64,000 nt of DNA from Bradyrhizobium manausense (GCF_018129685.1 NZ_JAFCLG010000006.1:186001-250000), one strand, 5' to 3'; positions 24,083 through 32,683 are shown, counted from the first letter of the stretch. Notes: generated by a model not told the origin, from the letters alone. Numbers and translations: made by a program.

Positions 24083-25141
24083 GTGGCTGACGGCGTCAGG
24101 AAAGACGAAGAGTTCTCGGGCACCAAGCCGGTCGAGGAGCGTCATCGCTTCGACGAGCTCAGGCTCGAGGCCTGGATGCGCGAGCACGTCGAAGGCTTTG
24201 AAGGCCCGCTGGTCGTCCTGCAGTTCAAGGGCGGCCAGTCCAATCCGACCTACCGGCTCAACACGCCAAAGCGCTCTTACGTGATGCGCCGAAAGCCGTT
24301 CGGCAAACTGCTGCCGTCGGCGCATGCGGTCGATCGCGAATACCGCGTCATCGCAGCTCTTGGAAAGCAGGGCTTTCCGGTCGCGCACGCCTATGCACTG
24401 TGCCAGGACGACGGCGTCATCGGCGCTGCCTTCTACATCATGTCGATGGAAGAGGGCCGGGTGTTCTGGGATCCGACGCTGCCGAGCCAGGCGCCGGAGG
24501 ATCGCCGCAAGATCTTCACCAGCAAGATCGAGACGCTGGCCAAGCTCCACATGTACGATCCGGTTGCGATCGGGCTTGGCGATTTCGGCAAATCAGGCAA
24601 TTATTTCGCGCGCCAGATCGACCGCTGGACCAAGCAGTATCGCGCCTCCGAAACCCAGCACATTCCGGAGTTCGAGAAGGTCGCCGAATGGCTGCCGAAG
24701 ACCGTGCCCGAGCAGGCGCGCGTCTCGATCGTCCACGGCGACTATCGCCTCGACAACATGATTTTCCACCCGACGGAACCGCGCGTGCTGGCCGTGCTGG
24801 ACTGGGAGCTCTCCACGCTTGGCGATCCCATGGCCGACTTCACCTATCTGTTGATGCAGTGGGTCATGCCGGGCCTTGAAGGCGCCGACCTCAAGGCACT
24901 CAACATCCCGAGCGTGGAGGAAGCCGCGCAGATCTATTGCAACGTCACCAGGATGACGGTGCCTGATCTCAACTGGTACTTCGCCTACAATCTGTTCCGC
25001 CTCGCCGGCATCACGCAAGGCATCGCCGGCCGCGTCCGCGACGGCACCGCCGCCAACGCCAAGGCGCTGGAATCCGCCAAACGCACCGTGCCGCTGTCGA
25101 AGGCGTCGTGGGACTACGCGCAGAAGGCGGGCGCAGTGTGA
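24083..25141 (+). CDS. APH-fold phosphotransferase, ACAD10/11-type kinase
   Basis: A 352-residue aminoglycoside-phosphotransferase-fold kinase starting with GTG after GGGAG. The motifs include QFKGGQSNPTYRL (nucleotide loop), YVMRRKPFGKLLPSAHAVDREY (binding Lys/Arg and helix C), the catalytic loop VHGDYRLDNMIF and the metal motif VLDWELSTLGDPMADF. These match the kinase half of ACAD10/ACAD11 and LvaA, which phosphorylates 4-hydroxyacyl-CoA, better than antibiotic kinases. It is downstream of the dehydrogenase in the same orientation, which is the expected pair. Antibiotic resistance is unlikely. Confidence 0.88.
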   Translation: MADGVRKDEEFSGTKPVEERHRFDELRLEAWMREHVEGFEGPLVVLQFKGGQSNPTYRLNTPKRSYVMRRKPFGKLLPSAHAVDREYRVIAALGKQGFPVAHAYALCQDDGVIGAAFYIMSMEEGRVFWDPTLPSQAPEDRRKIFTSKIETLAKLHMYDPVAIGLGDFGKSGNYFARQIDRWTKQYRASETQHIPEFEKVAEWLPKTVPEQARVSIVHGDYRLDNMIFHPTEPRVLAVLDWELSTLGDPMADFTYLLMQWVMPGLEGADLKALNIPSVEEAAQIYCNVTRMTVPDLNWYFAYNLFRLAGITQGIAGRVRDGTAANAKALESAKRTVPLSKASWDYAQKAGAV

Positions 25142-25149
25142 GCCAGACG

Positions 25150-25178
25150 AAGGCGCGGTCGATGGCCGCGCCTTTTTT
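25150..25178 (+). terminator. Intrinsic terminator after the kinase gene
   Basis: GGCGCGG (25152-25158) pairs with CCGCGCC (25166-25172), loop of 7 nt, flanked by AA and followed by six T. It begins 9 bp after the kinase stop and should end the dehydrogenase-kinase transcript. Confidence 0.88.
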
Positions 25179-25210
25179 GTTTCGTGATTCCCGGATGTTT
25201 CTGCAGTCTC

Positions 25211-25296
25211 CGTCATTGCGAGCGTAGCGAAGCAATCCAGTATCTTTCCGCGGTGGCGGTCTGGATTGCTTCGTCGCTTCGCTCCTCGCAATGACG
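25211..25296. repeat. Long palindromic intergenic repeat between convergent genes
   Basis: The left arm at 25211-25240 begins CGTCATTGCGAGCG and ends AGCAATCCAG. The right arm at 25261-25296 is its near-perfect reverse complement with a few extra bases. It separates the kinase gene from argE. This is a second kind of dispersed palindrome, of a type seen widely in Bradyrhizobium genomes. Confidence 0.8.
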
Positions 25297-25307
25297 AACA
25301 GAGGCGC

Positions 25308-26495
25308 TTAATCCTTCGCGCAATGCGCGATCAGCCTCTCCACAAACGCCGCGCACTTCTCCAGCTCGGCCATCTCCACGAACTCATCCGGCGTGTGCGC
25401 CTGCGCGATCGAGCCGGGGCCGATCACGACCGAGGGGATATCGGCAAGGCTGGTGAACAGGCTCGCCTCGGTGCCGAAAGCGACCTTGGCGTGGTCGTTG
25501 CGCCCCGCAAGGCTCTTGGCCAGCGTGACGATGGAGGCATCGGCCTTGGTGTCGAGGGCGGGGTAGTCGAGGATCTCCTCGAAGTCGATGCCGCATTCGG
25601 GTTGTCGCGCCTTCATCGCGGGCTCGAGCTCGGCCTTGGCCCAGGCGACGATCGCGTCCGTCACCTCGCGCGACTCGGTAATGCCGATGCCGCGGCATTC
25701 GAAATCCACCGTGCAGGTATCAGGCACGATGTTCAGCGCTGCGCCGCCATGCACGATGCTGGTCAGCAGCGTCGAGTGCGGAACGTCATAGAGACTGTTG
25801 CGCTCGGCCTCGGCCGCGAGCTTCACCGCGCGGCGGCGGATCTCGGTGATCATCTCGGCGGCATATTCGATGGCGTTGACGCCGTCAGGCGCGATCGAGG
25901 AGTGCCGTGCGAGCCCGTGGAAGGTTGCGCGCACGCCGTGCTTGCCCTTGTGGCCGATGATGACCTTCATCTCGGTCGGCTCGCCGATGAAGGCGCCGAG
26001 CGGCCGCATTTTCTTCTTCGCGATCTCGGCCAGCATCGGCCTCACGCCGATGCAGCCGATCTCCTCGTCATAGGAGATGGCGAGATGGATCGGCGTGTTG
26101 AGTTTTGCTTCCAGCATCTCCGGCACCATGGCGAGGCACACCGCGACAAATCCCTTCATGTCGGTGGTGCCGCGGCCGAACAGCTTGCCGTCGCGCTCGA
26201 CCAGCTTGAATGGATCGTGGCTCCAGTCCTGACCGACGACCGGCACGACGTCGGTATGGCCTGACAGCACGAGGCCGGGCTTGTCCTCAGGCCCGATCGT
26301 CACCCAAAGCGAAGCCTTCGTGCCGGTCTTGTCGGTGATGCGCTCGCCCTTGACGCCGAGGAAGGCGAGATAGCTCTCGATATGCGCGATCAGCGGCAAA
26401 TTGGTGCGGTCGCTGATCGTATCGAAGGCAACAAGCTCGGCGAGCATGTTGCGGATGCGATCGGGACGTGAGCTCGGGAAGATCGGATTGGGCAT
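25308..26495 (-). CDS. argE: Acetylornithine deacetylase / M20A peptidase
   Basis: A 395-residue zinc metallohydrolase of the M20 family. The metal-site motifs are LVLSGHTDVVP (His and Asp), LFGRGTTDMKGF, YDEEIGCIGV (the general-base Glu and a metal Glu), IGEPTEM and the C-terminal QAHTPDEFVEMAEL. These and the length fit ArgE of the alphaproteobacterial type, which releases acetate from N-acetylornithine. Other M20 amidohydrolases share the motifs, so the arginine role is likely but not certain. The dimerisation insert VIIGHKGKHGVRATFHGLARHSS is present. It has its own gap upstream with a 14-bp palindrome. Confidence 0.83.
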   Translation of the reverse strand: MPNPIFPSSRPDRIRNMLAELVAFDTISDRTNLPLIAHIESYLAFLGVKGERITDKTGTKASLWVTIGPEDKPGLVLSGHTDVVPVVGQDWSHDPFKLVERDGKLFGRGTTDMKGFVAVCLAMVPEMLEAKLNTPIHLAISYDEEIGCIGVRPMLAEIAKKKMRPLGAFIGEPTEMKVIIGHKGKHGVRATFHGLARHSSIAPDGVNAIEYAAEMITEIRRRAVKLAAEAERNSLYDVPHSTLLTSIVHGGAALNIVPDTCTVDFECRGIGITESREVTDAIVAWAKAELEPAMKARQPECGIDFEEILDYPALDTKADASIVTLAKSLAGRNDHAKVAFGTEASLFTSLADIPSVVIGPGSIAQAHTPDEFVEMAELEKCAAFVERLIAHCAKD

Positions 26496-26622
26496 GTCAC
26501 GTTCTTGTCGGAGGAAGATGCAGGCTCAGGCGCCTGCATGAACCATACCAACGGCCTGGCCGATCGGGCAAATCAACAACGCGCAGGGAAGGCCGGATGT
26601 TTCGGCTTCACCTGTATGCCGC

Positions 26623-26636
26623 TGCGATGCATCGCA
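26623..26636. promoter_or_regulatory. 14-bp perfect palindrome upstream of argE
   Basis: TGCGATGCATCGCA lies in the 189-bp gap between the argE start and the end of the SDR gene, about 130 bp from argE. It may be an operator, but no factor is suggested by the sequence. Nothing else clear lies in the gap. Confidence 0.3.
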
Positions 26637-26684
26637 TCGCACACCTCGCACCTCGGGATGACGGAACGAACAAGAGCGATCATG

Positions 26685-27470
26685 CTAAACCGGCTTGCCC
26701 GTATACGGCATCGAGGCCGTGAGACCACCATCCACCGGGAACGCCTGGCCGTTCACATACGACGCCTCATCGCTGGCCAAAAAGAGTCCCATCGCCGCGA
26801 GTTCGTGCGGCTGGCCGGGGCGCTTGAGGGGATTGAGCTGGCCGATCTTGTCCTGGGTGCCGCGCTCCTTGGCGCGGTCGAAGATCGGCTTGGTCATGCC
26901 TGTTTCAATCAGGCCAGGGCAGACCGCATTGATGCGCACGCCGGTGCCGGTGAGCGAATAGGCCGTGGTTTGCACGAGGCTGATCACGCCGGCCTTGCTT
27001 GCCGCATAAGGATGCCCGCTCGCGCCGGCCTTGAGGCCAGCAACGGACGCGGTGAGCACGATCGCGCCCGATTGCTGCTTGACCATGTGCGGCATCGCGT
27101 GCTTGACCGCGAGGAACGGTCCGATCAGGTTGACGCGCAGCACTTCCTGCCAGTGCTCCACGGTCTGCTCGCCGAGCGGAACGAGCCCGCCGGAAACGCC
27201 GGCATTGGCCCAGATGACGTCGAGCCTGCCATGCGTCTTCACCGCCTTGTCGATCACGGCCATGACGTCCTTCTCGGAGCCGGCGTCAGCGAGCATTGCT
27301 TCGGCGACACCGCCCGCCTTCTTGATCTCCTCGACGGTTTCCTTCACCGCCTCGGTGCGATCGACCGCGATCAGCTTGGCGCCTTCCTTGGTGAAGAGGT
27401 GTGCGGCCGCGCGACCGATTCCGCTGCCGGCGCCGGTGATGATGACGGATTTGCCTTCGAGGCGGCCCAT
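26685..27470 (-). CDS. Short-chain dehydrogenase/reductase
   Basis: A 261-residue classical SDR. ATG 27470 has a GGGAG box and gives the usual N-terminus GRLEGKSVIITGAGSGIGRAAA. NAG is present in IWANAGVSGG, and the catalytic Ser-Tyr-Lys triad is in LTASVAGLKAGASGHPYAASKAGV. The C-terminal VNGQAFPVDGGLTAS is the family end motif. It should reduce or oxidise a hydroxy or keto group with NAD(P). Its neighbours suggest a role in hydroxyacyl metabolism. It diverges from the phosphatase gene. Confidence 0.88.
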   Translation of the reverse strand: MGRLEGKSVIITGAGSGIGRAAAHLFTKEGAKLIAVDRTEAVKETVEEIKKAGGVAEAMLADAGSEKDVMAVIDKAVKTHGRLDVIWANAGVSGGLVPLGEQTVEHWQEVLRVNLIGPFLAVKHAMPHMVKQQSGAIVLTASVAGLKAGASGHPYAASKAGVISLVQTTAYSLTGTGVRINAVCPGLIETGMTKPIFDRAKERGTQDKIGQLNPLKRPGQPHELAAMGLFLASDEASYVNGQAFPVDGGLTASMPYTGKPV

Positions 27471-27513
27471 GTGTTTCTCCCTTTGGTACGCGCGCGACGC
27501 TTGCCGCACGACG

Positions 27514-27556
27514 GAATTTCAAACAGAATTTCAAACGGTAAAGTGTCTTGAGACAC
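27514..27556. promoter_or_regulatory. Direct repeats and palindrome in the SDR/phosphatase divergent promoter
   Basis: GAATTTCAAAC occurs twice with a 12-bp period (27514-27524, 27526-27536). The palindrome GTGTCTTGAGACAC follows at 27543-27556. TTCAAACAG of the first copy also occurs in the TetR operator at 22499-22507, hinting that one regulator sees both. Confidence 0.5.
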
Positions 27557-27603
27557 GTTCGCTACTCACGTACAGCGACATCACACGGGATGGAAGGGTT
27601 TCG

Positions 27604-28302
27604 ATGGCAGCCGCAGACAAGCCTGATGTGGTCACGACGCGGTGGTGGTGGGTTCGTCACGCGCCGGTGCGCAATGACGGCGGCAACATCTACGGACAGA
27701 GCGATCTTCCCTGCGACACCAGCGACACGTATGTGTTCAACGCCGTTGCCAAGGTGCTGCCGCGCAACGCGGTCTGGTATTCGAGCAATCTGATGCGCAC
27801 ACACCAGACGGCGGATGCGATCTGGGCGGCCGGCTACCCGAAGCCCGCGTCGATGAAGTGGGAGGCCGATCTTGCCGAACAGAATCTCGGACAATGGCAA
27901 GGCATGAACCGCGCCCGGTTCATCGCGAGCCGCCCGGTGGGATCGAACTGGTTCGCTGATATCAACGAGCCCGCGCCCGGCGGCGAAAGCTTCATGGATC
28001 TCTATAACCGCGCGCGCCGCACCATCGAGCGGATCAATGCCGAGGCCGCCGGCCGGGACGTGATCGCGGTCGCGCATGGCGGCACCATCAAGGCGGCGAT
28101 CGGTCTCGCGCTCGACGGCCAGGTGGAGCGGGCGCTGTCGTTCGACATCGACAACGTCTCGATCACGCGGCTCGATCATTTCGCCAGCCCCGAGCGCTCG
28201 GTCTGGCGGGTGCCGATGGTGAACCAGCAGCCGTGGATTGCCGATGCTGCGCATGCAGAGCTGCATCAGTTGGCGGGACCGGAAGTCAAGAAGCTCGCCT
28301 GA
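27604..28302 (+). CDS. Histidine phosphatase family protein
   Basis: A 232-residue phosphoglycerate-mutase-like phosphatase. The catalytic motif reads WVRHAPV (RHG form is RHA here), followed by YSSNLMRTHQTAD, the conserved Glu in AEQNLGQWQGM, and the second catalytic His in VIAVAHGGTIKAAIG. Substrate is not evident; relatives act on sugar phosphates or phospho-metabolites. The start is ATG 27604 behind GGAAGGG. It forms a likely operon with the downstream SDR (68-bp gap). Its presence near an APH-type kinase is notable. Confidence 0.85.
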   Translation: MAAADKPDVVTTRWWWVRHAPVRNDGGNIYGQSDLPCDTSDTYVFNAVAKVLPRNAVWYSSNLMRTHQTADAIWAAGYPKPASMKWEADLAEQNLGQWQGMNRARFIASRPVGSNWFADINEPAPGGESFMDLYNRARRTIERINAEAAGRDVIAVAHGGTIKAAIGLALDGQVERALSFDIDNVSITRLDHFASPERSVWRVPMVNQQPWIADAAHAELHQLAGPEVKKLA

Positions 28303-28370
28303 GCAATTGTCCGCGCAGGCGGACGCGACGTAGGCTTCAAGAAATTCAAATCACACTCTGGGAGAGAAAC

Positions 28371-29138
28371 ATGACCTTGTTCGACATGAAGGGGAAAGTC
28401 GCCGTCATCACCGGCTCGACGCGCGGCATCGGGCTTGCGATCGCCGAGCGCATGGCGGAGCACGGCGCCAAGGTCGTGATCTCCTCGCGCAAGGCCGATG
28501 TCTGCGATCAGGTCGCGACTAGCATCAACGACAAGTTCGGCAAGGGCACCGCGGTCGCGATCGCCGCCAACATCTCGTCGAAGGAAAATCTGCAGAACCT
28601 CGTCGACGAGAGCAATCGGGCCTTCGGCAAGATCGACGTGCTGGTCTGCAACGCGGCGTCGAACCCGTATTACGGTCCGCTCGCCGGCATCTCCGACGAT
28701 CAGTTCCGAAAAATTCTCGACAACAACATCGTCGCCAACAACTGGCTGATCTCGATGGTGGTGCCGCAGATGATCGAGCGCAAGGACGGCTCGGTGATCA
28801 TCGTCTCCTCGATCGGCGGCCTGAAGGGCTCGACCATTCTCGGCGCCTACGCGATCTCGAAGGCCGCCGACATGCAGCTCGCGCGCAACCTCGCCTGCGA
28901 ATACGGCAAGCACAACATCCGCGTGAACTGCATCGCGCCCGGCCTGATCAAGACCGACTTCGCGAAGGCGCTGTGGGACAATCCGGAGAACCTGAAGGCT
29001 TCGACCGCGCGCTCGCCGCTGCTGCGCATCGGCATCCCCGACGAGATCGCGGGCGCGGCGGTGTTTCTGGGCTCTGCGGCCGGCGACTTCATGACCGGCC
29101 AGACCATGGTGATCGACGGCGGCGCGACGATCAGCTGA
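28371..29138 (+). CDS. Short-chain dehydrogenase/reductase (second copy)
   Basis: A 255-residue classical SDR. TGxxxGIG appears as ITGSTRGIGLAIAE, NA(A)S as VCNAASNPYYGP, and the active-site Ser/Tyr/Lys as IVSSIGGLKGSTILGAYAISKAAD. The C-terminus is FMTGQTMVIDGGATIS. The N-terminus and motif spacing resemble the DHRS4/peroxisomal-type SDRs of fatty-acid metabolism. GGGAGAG lies 5 nt upstream of ATG 28371. It follows the histidine phosphatase and precedes the AI-2E permease. Confidence 0.88.
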   Translation: MTLFDMKGKVAVITGSTRGIGLAIAERMAEHGAKVVISSRKADVCDQVATSINDKFGKGTAVAIAANISSKENLQNLVDESNRAFGKIDVLVCNAASNPYYGPLAGISDDQFRKILDNNIVANNWLISMVVPQMIERKDGSVIIVSSIGGLKGSTILGAYAISKAADMQLARNLACEYGKHNIRVNCIAPGLIKTDFAKALWDNPENLKASTARSPLLRIGIPDEIAGAAVFLGSAAGDFMTGQTMVIDGGATIS

Positions 29139-29219
29139 TCTCGCCCACCTGCAGGGAAGGTGGTTGGAAGGAACCAACCACTTTCGGGCTCGTTAGTCTG
29201 GCATCCAGCCTTGACCGGC

Positions 29220-31205
29220 ATGGCAGGCGAGGCTGAAGCCAGACAGATGATCCCGACGGTGATCAAGCCGCAATCTCCCGACGACGTCTCCGCCATGGTT
29301 GTTGCGGTGGGCGCGGCGATCCTGACCATGATCATCGTCGCGGCTCTTTATCTCGGGCGGGAAATCTTCGTTCCCGTCGCGCTCGCCATCCTGCTCAGCT
29401 TCGTCCTCGCCGCTCCCGTCAGGTTGCTACAGCGTCTTCACGCCCCGCGCGCACTGGCTGTTGTCGGGGTCGTGCTCTTCGCCTTTGCGATCATTTTTGC
29501 CTTGGGAAGCGTGATCGCGACGCAGCTCAACGGTTTGGCCGGCGATTTGCCGAAATACCAGGCCACGATCCTGTCCAAGATTCAGTCGGTGCGCGGCGTT
29601 GCCGGAGGCAGTTCCACGCTGGAACGGGCGGCCGGCATGCTGCAGGATCTCGGCAAGGAGTTGGACAAGCCGAAGGCGGTGGCTCCCGCCAATCCTCTGA
29701 CAGGCGGGACGCCAATCTCCGGCGTCAAACCGGTCCCGGTCGAGGTGTTGCAGCCCGATCCCGGCGCGCTCGAGAGCCTGCGCTCGCTGATCGCCCCTCT
29801 GGTGTCGCCGCTGGCGACGACGGGCATCATCGTCATCTTCGTGATCTTCATCCTGATTCAGCGTGAGGATCTCCGCAACCGCCTGATCAGGCTGGCTGGC
29901 TCCCACGATCTGCAGCGCACGACGGCGGCCCTCGACGACGCCGCAGCGCGCTTGAGCCGGCTCTTCCTCAATCAACTTATGCTCAATACGGGCTTCGGCG
30001 TGCTGATCGGCACCGGCCTGTGGCTGATCGGAATTCCCAGTGCGGCGTTGTGGGGCATTCTCGCCGCCGTGCTGCGCTTCGTGCCTTATATCGGCTCGAT
30101 CATAGCTGCGGCGTTTCCGCTCGCGCTCGCGGTAGCGGTCGATCCGGGCTGGTGGATGCTGGTATGGACCGCAGCGCTGTTCTTCATCATCGAGCCGCTG
30201 GTCGGGCAGGTGGTTGAACCACTGTTGTACGGCCGCACCACCGGTCTTTCCCCCGTCGCCGTCGTCGTTTCCGCGACCTTCTGGACGGCGCTGTGGGGAC
30301 CGATTGGGCTGGTGCTCGCCACGCCACTGACCGTCTGCCTGGTCGTGCTGGGCCGACACGTCGAAAGACTGTCCTTTCTCGACATCATGTTTGGCGATCG
30401 ACCGGCGCTGTCGCCTCCGGAGATTTTCTATCAGCGCATGCTGGCCGGCGACCCAACCGAAGCAGCCGAGAAGGCGGAGCAATTTCTCAAGGAGAGATCG
30501 CTCGCGGCCTATTACGATGACGTCGCGCTCAAGGGCCTGCAACTGGCGCAGTCAGACCTCGATCGCGCCGCGCTGGACCGGACGCGGCTCGCGCGCATTC
30601 GCGATACCGTTGTTGAATTCGTCGACGACCTCTCGGACCAGGAGGATGGTCATCCCGTTGGAAATGAGCGCACCGTGGATGCCGAAGCGGTCGATGCAGT
30701 CGAAGCCGTCGCCAACGACCAGCCGGATATCCCCGTGCTCGATGCAGCGGCCCTCGCGGAGCAATTTCGCGGCGAAAATGCCGTACTCTGCATTGGAGGC
30801 CGAACCATGCTCGACGAGGCCGGTGCCATCATGCTCTCGCAGTTGTGCCGCGCGCACGGCGTGGGCAGCCGAGTGGAAGGCCCGCAAGCGTTGTCGACGG
30901 CAAATATTTTCGGCCTCGATACGTCAGGCGTGGCGTTGATCTGCCTGAGCTACATTGGTCTCACGAGCCCGGCCCATCTGCGCTATGCGGTGCGCCGGCT
31001 TCGCCGCAAGCTGCCGAAGGCATCCATCATGGTCGGATGCTGGGCGGAGGGTGTCACGAATATCGACGAACTGCGCGAGACGGCGAAGGCGGATTTGTTT
31101 GCCACCTCTCTGCGAGAGGCGGCGCAAATCGTCGTCTCCATGGCGCAAGGCCAAGCTGGCTCCGCGTCCTCTGTCGCGGAGCCTGTCTTGCTGGCGAGTG
31201 CCTGA
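29220..31205 (+). CDS. AI-2E family permease with C-terminal cytosolic domain
   Basis: A membrane protein of about 661 residues. The N-terminal AI-2E (PerM/TqsA) permease part spans about residues 25-390, with about eight hydrophobic segments including FVPVALAILLSFVLAAPV and the family PYIGSIIAAAFP and EPLVGQVVEPLLYGRTTGLSP motifs. A soluble tail of about 270 residues follows: a helical region (YDDVALKGLQLAQSDLDRAALD), an acidic linker, then an alpha/beta domain (ENAVLCIGGRTMLDEAGAIMLSQLCRAHGV). The tail resembles a cobalamin-domain-like Rossmann fold without the DxHxxG motif. Starts at 29160 (GTG) or 29247 (ATG) are also possible. Confidence 0.78.
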   Translation: MAGEAEARQMIPTVIKPQSPDDVSAMVVAVGAAILTMIIVAALYLGREIFVPVALAILLSFVLAAPVRLLQRLHAPRALAVVGVVLFAFAIIFALGSVIATQLNGLAGDLPKYQATILSKIQSVRGVAGGSSTLERAAGMLQDLGKELDKPKAVAPANPLTGGTPISGVKPVPVEVLQPDPGALESLRSLIAPLVSPLATTGIIVIFVIFILIQREDLRNRLIRLAGSHDLQRTTAALDDAAARLSRLFLNQLMLNTGFGVLIGTGLWLIGIPSAALWGILAAVLRFVPYIGSIIAAAFPLALAVAVDPGWWMLVWTAALFFIIEPLVGQVVEPLLYGRTTGLSPVAVVVSATFWTALWGPIGLVLATPLTVCLVVLGRHVERLSFLDIMFGDRPALSPPEIFYQRMLAGDPTEAAEKAEQFLKERSLAAYYDDVALKGLQLAQSDLDRAALDRTRLARIRDTVVEFVDDLSDQEDGHPVGNERTVDAEAVDAVEAVANDQPDIPVLDAAALAEQFRGENAVLCIGGRTMLDEAGAIMLSQLCRAHGVGSRVEGPQALSTANIFGLDTSGVALICLSYIGLTSPAHLRYAVRRLRRKLPKASIMVGCWAEGVTNIDELRETAKADLFATSLREAAQIVVSMAQGQAGSASSVAEPVLLASA

Positions 31206-31210
31206 CGGCG

Positions 31211-32443
31211 CTAGTCCACCGCCGCATAAACCAGATTCCGCACCAGTGTCCGCGTAAAATCGCGCTGGCCCGGGCCCTGGGTCATGAACACCGTGAACAG
31301 ATCCTCCTTCGGATCAACCCAGAAGAACGTGCCGGCAATGCCGCTCCAGAAATACTGGCCGACGCTGCCGGGGAAGGGCGCGATGCCGGCCTCGCGACGG
31401 ACGGCGAAGCCGAGACCAAAGCCGTGGCCGGGCGACAGCAGGGTGCCGTTGGTCACGACATCAGGGCCGAGGTGATCGGACGCCATCAGCTCCAGCGTCT
31501 TGCGGCCGATGATCCTGGCACCTTCCAGCGTGCCGCCATTGCGCAGCATCAGCGCGAAGCGGGCGTAGTCCATCGTGGTCGAGACCAGGCCGCCGCCGCC
31601 TGACTCCATCACCGGCTGCTCGAGCATGTTGAACAGTGCGACCTTGTCGCCGGTCCAGGGATCGGCTTCGAACGGCTGGGCGAGCCTGCCGGCATTGGCC
31701 TCGGAGGTCGAGAAGCCGGTCTCGCCCATCTGCAAGGGTGCGAGGATACGTTCGGCGAGGAACGTGCCGAGCGACTTGCCGCTGACGACTTCGATGATGC
31801 GGCCGAGGATGTCGGTGGAGCGGCTGTAGTTGAACTCGTCGCCCGGGTGGCAGACCAGCGGGAAGCTCGCGACCAGTGCCGCATGTTCGGCATTGGTGAT
31901 CTTGCGGCTGCGGACGCGGGACTCCTGGTAGATCTTGTGCACGGGGCCGTCGCCCTGGTGCTCATAGGTGAGACCCGAGGTGTGGCGGAGCAGGTCCTGC
32001 ACCGTCATCGGCCGCTTCGGCGAAACCAGTTCAAGCTTGCCGCCGCTGACGACACCGACCTTCTGGTCGGCAAATTCCGGAATGAACTTGGCCACGGGAT
32101 CGCCGAGGAGGAGATGGCCGTCCTCGACCAGCGCCATGATGCCGACGGAGACGATCGGCTTGGTCATCGAGAAGATCCGGAAGATCGAGTCAAGCGCCAT
32201 CGCCGGGCCTGCCGGACCCTGCTTGCCGAGGGCCTCGAACCAGCCGACCTGGCCGCCCCGAGCCACCAGCACGGTCACCCCGGGAACGGTTCCCTTGTCG
32301 ATCTCGCGCTTGAACGCATCCGACATCGCCTGGAGGCGGCGGCGCGACAGGCCCAGCGTTTCGGGCCTGGCCTCGGGCAAAGGCGGGGTTTTCGGCGCGG
32401 TCGAGGGGCGGGTGGCGGCTGCGGTCGACGCTAGGGTCGTCAT
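31211..32443 (-). CDS. Serine hydrolase of the beta-lactamase (class C/EstB) family
   Basis: A 410-residue serine hydrolase. The nucleophile motif is S92-M-T-K95 (FSMTKP). The second motif is Y206-S-R (NYSRSTDILG) rather than the YAN of true class C enzymes. A third motif near GIAGTFFWVDPKEDL lacks a clear KTG. No signal peptide is obvious, so it may be cytoplasmic. This pattern suits an esterase or a transacylase such as EstB/LovD more than a beta-lactamase. It ends 6 bp from the AI-2E stop (convergent). Confidence 0.82.
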   Translation of the reverse strand: MTTLASTAAATRPSTAPKTPPLPEARPETLGLSRRRLQAMSDAFKREIDKGTVPGVTVLVARGGQVGWFEALGKQGPAGPAMALDSIFRIFSMTKPIVSVGIMALVEDGHLLLGDPVAKFIPEFADQKVGVVSGGKLELVSPKRPMTVQDLLRHTSGLTYEHQGDGPVHKIYQESRVRSRKITNAEHAALVASFPLVCHPGDEFNYSRSTDILGRIIEVVSGKSLGTFLAERILAPLQMGETGFSTSEANAGRLAQPFEADPWTGDKVALFNMLEQPVMESGGGGLVSTTMDYARFALMLRNGGTLEGARIIGRKTLELMASDHLGPDVVTNGTLLSPGHGFGLGFAVRREAGIAPFPGSVGQYFWSGIAGTFFWVDPKEDLFTVFMTQGPGQRDFTRTLVRNLVYAAVD

Positions 32444-32607
32444 GGGGGCTCCCGATTGTTCTTGGTTATCGGGGAGGGAGAGTGGCCCAGAAGCCGCTGC
32501 ATAAACAAGCGAAGCCAGCGCGCCTCACCCTTGCAATCCGTCCTTGCAATCCAGCCGTCCCTTGTGCTTGAAAGCGCCCCTGATCCGGCGGCGACGCGAG
32601 GGTCCGT

Positions 32608-32683
32608 AGGAGTGTAGCTCAATTGGTAGAGCACCGGTCTCCAAAACCGGGGGTCGCAGGTTCGAGCCCTGCCACTCCTGCCA
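32608..32683 (+). tRNA. tRNA-Trp (CCA anticodon)
   Basis: A 76-nt cloverleaf with CCA encoded. The acceptor AGGAGTG pairs with CACTCCT, the D-arm contains AGCTCAATTGGTAGAGC, the anticodon stem is CCGGT/ACCGG with loop CTCCAAA, and the T-arm is GCAGGTTCGAGCCCTGC. The anticodon CCA at 32641-32643 reads the Trp codon. It stands before secE-nusG, a conserved place. Confidence 0.97.

Noticed and set aside
24083-25141. Aminoglycoside resistance kinase
   Set aside because: The family motifs and the dehydrogenase neighbour point to the ACAD10/11 kinase group, not to antibiotic phosphorylation.
31211-32443. Beta-lactamase resistance gene
   Set aside because: The second motif is YSR and the KTG box is unclear, with no signal peptide. 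An esterase-type hydrolase is more likely.
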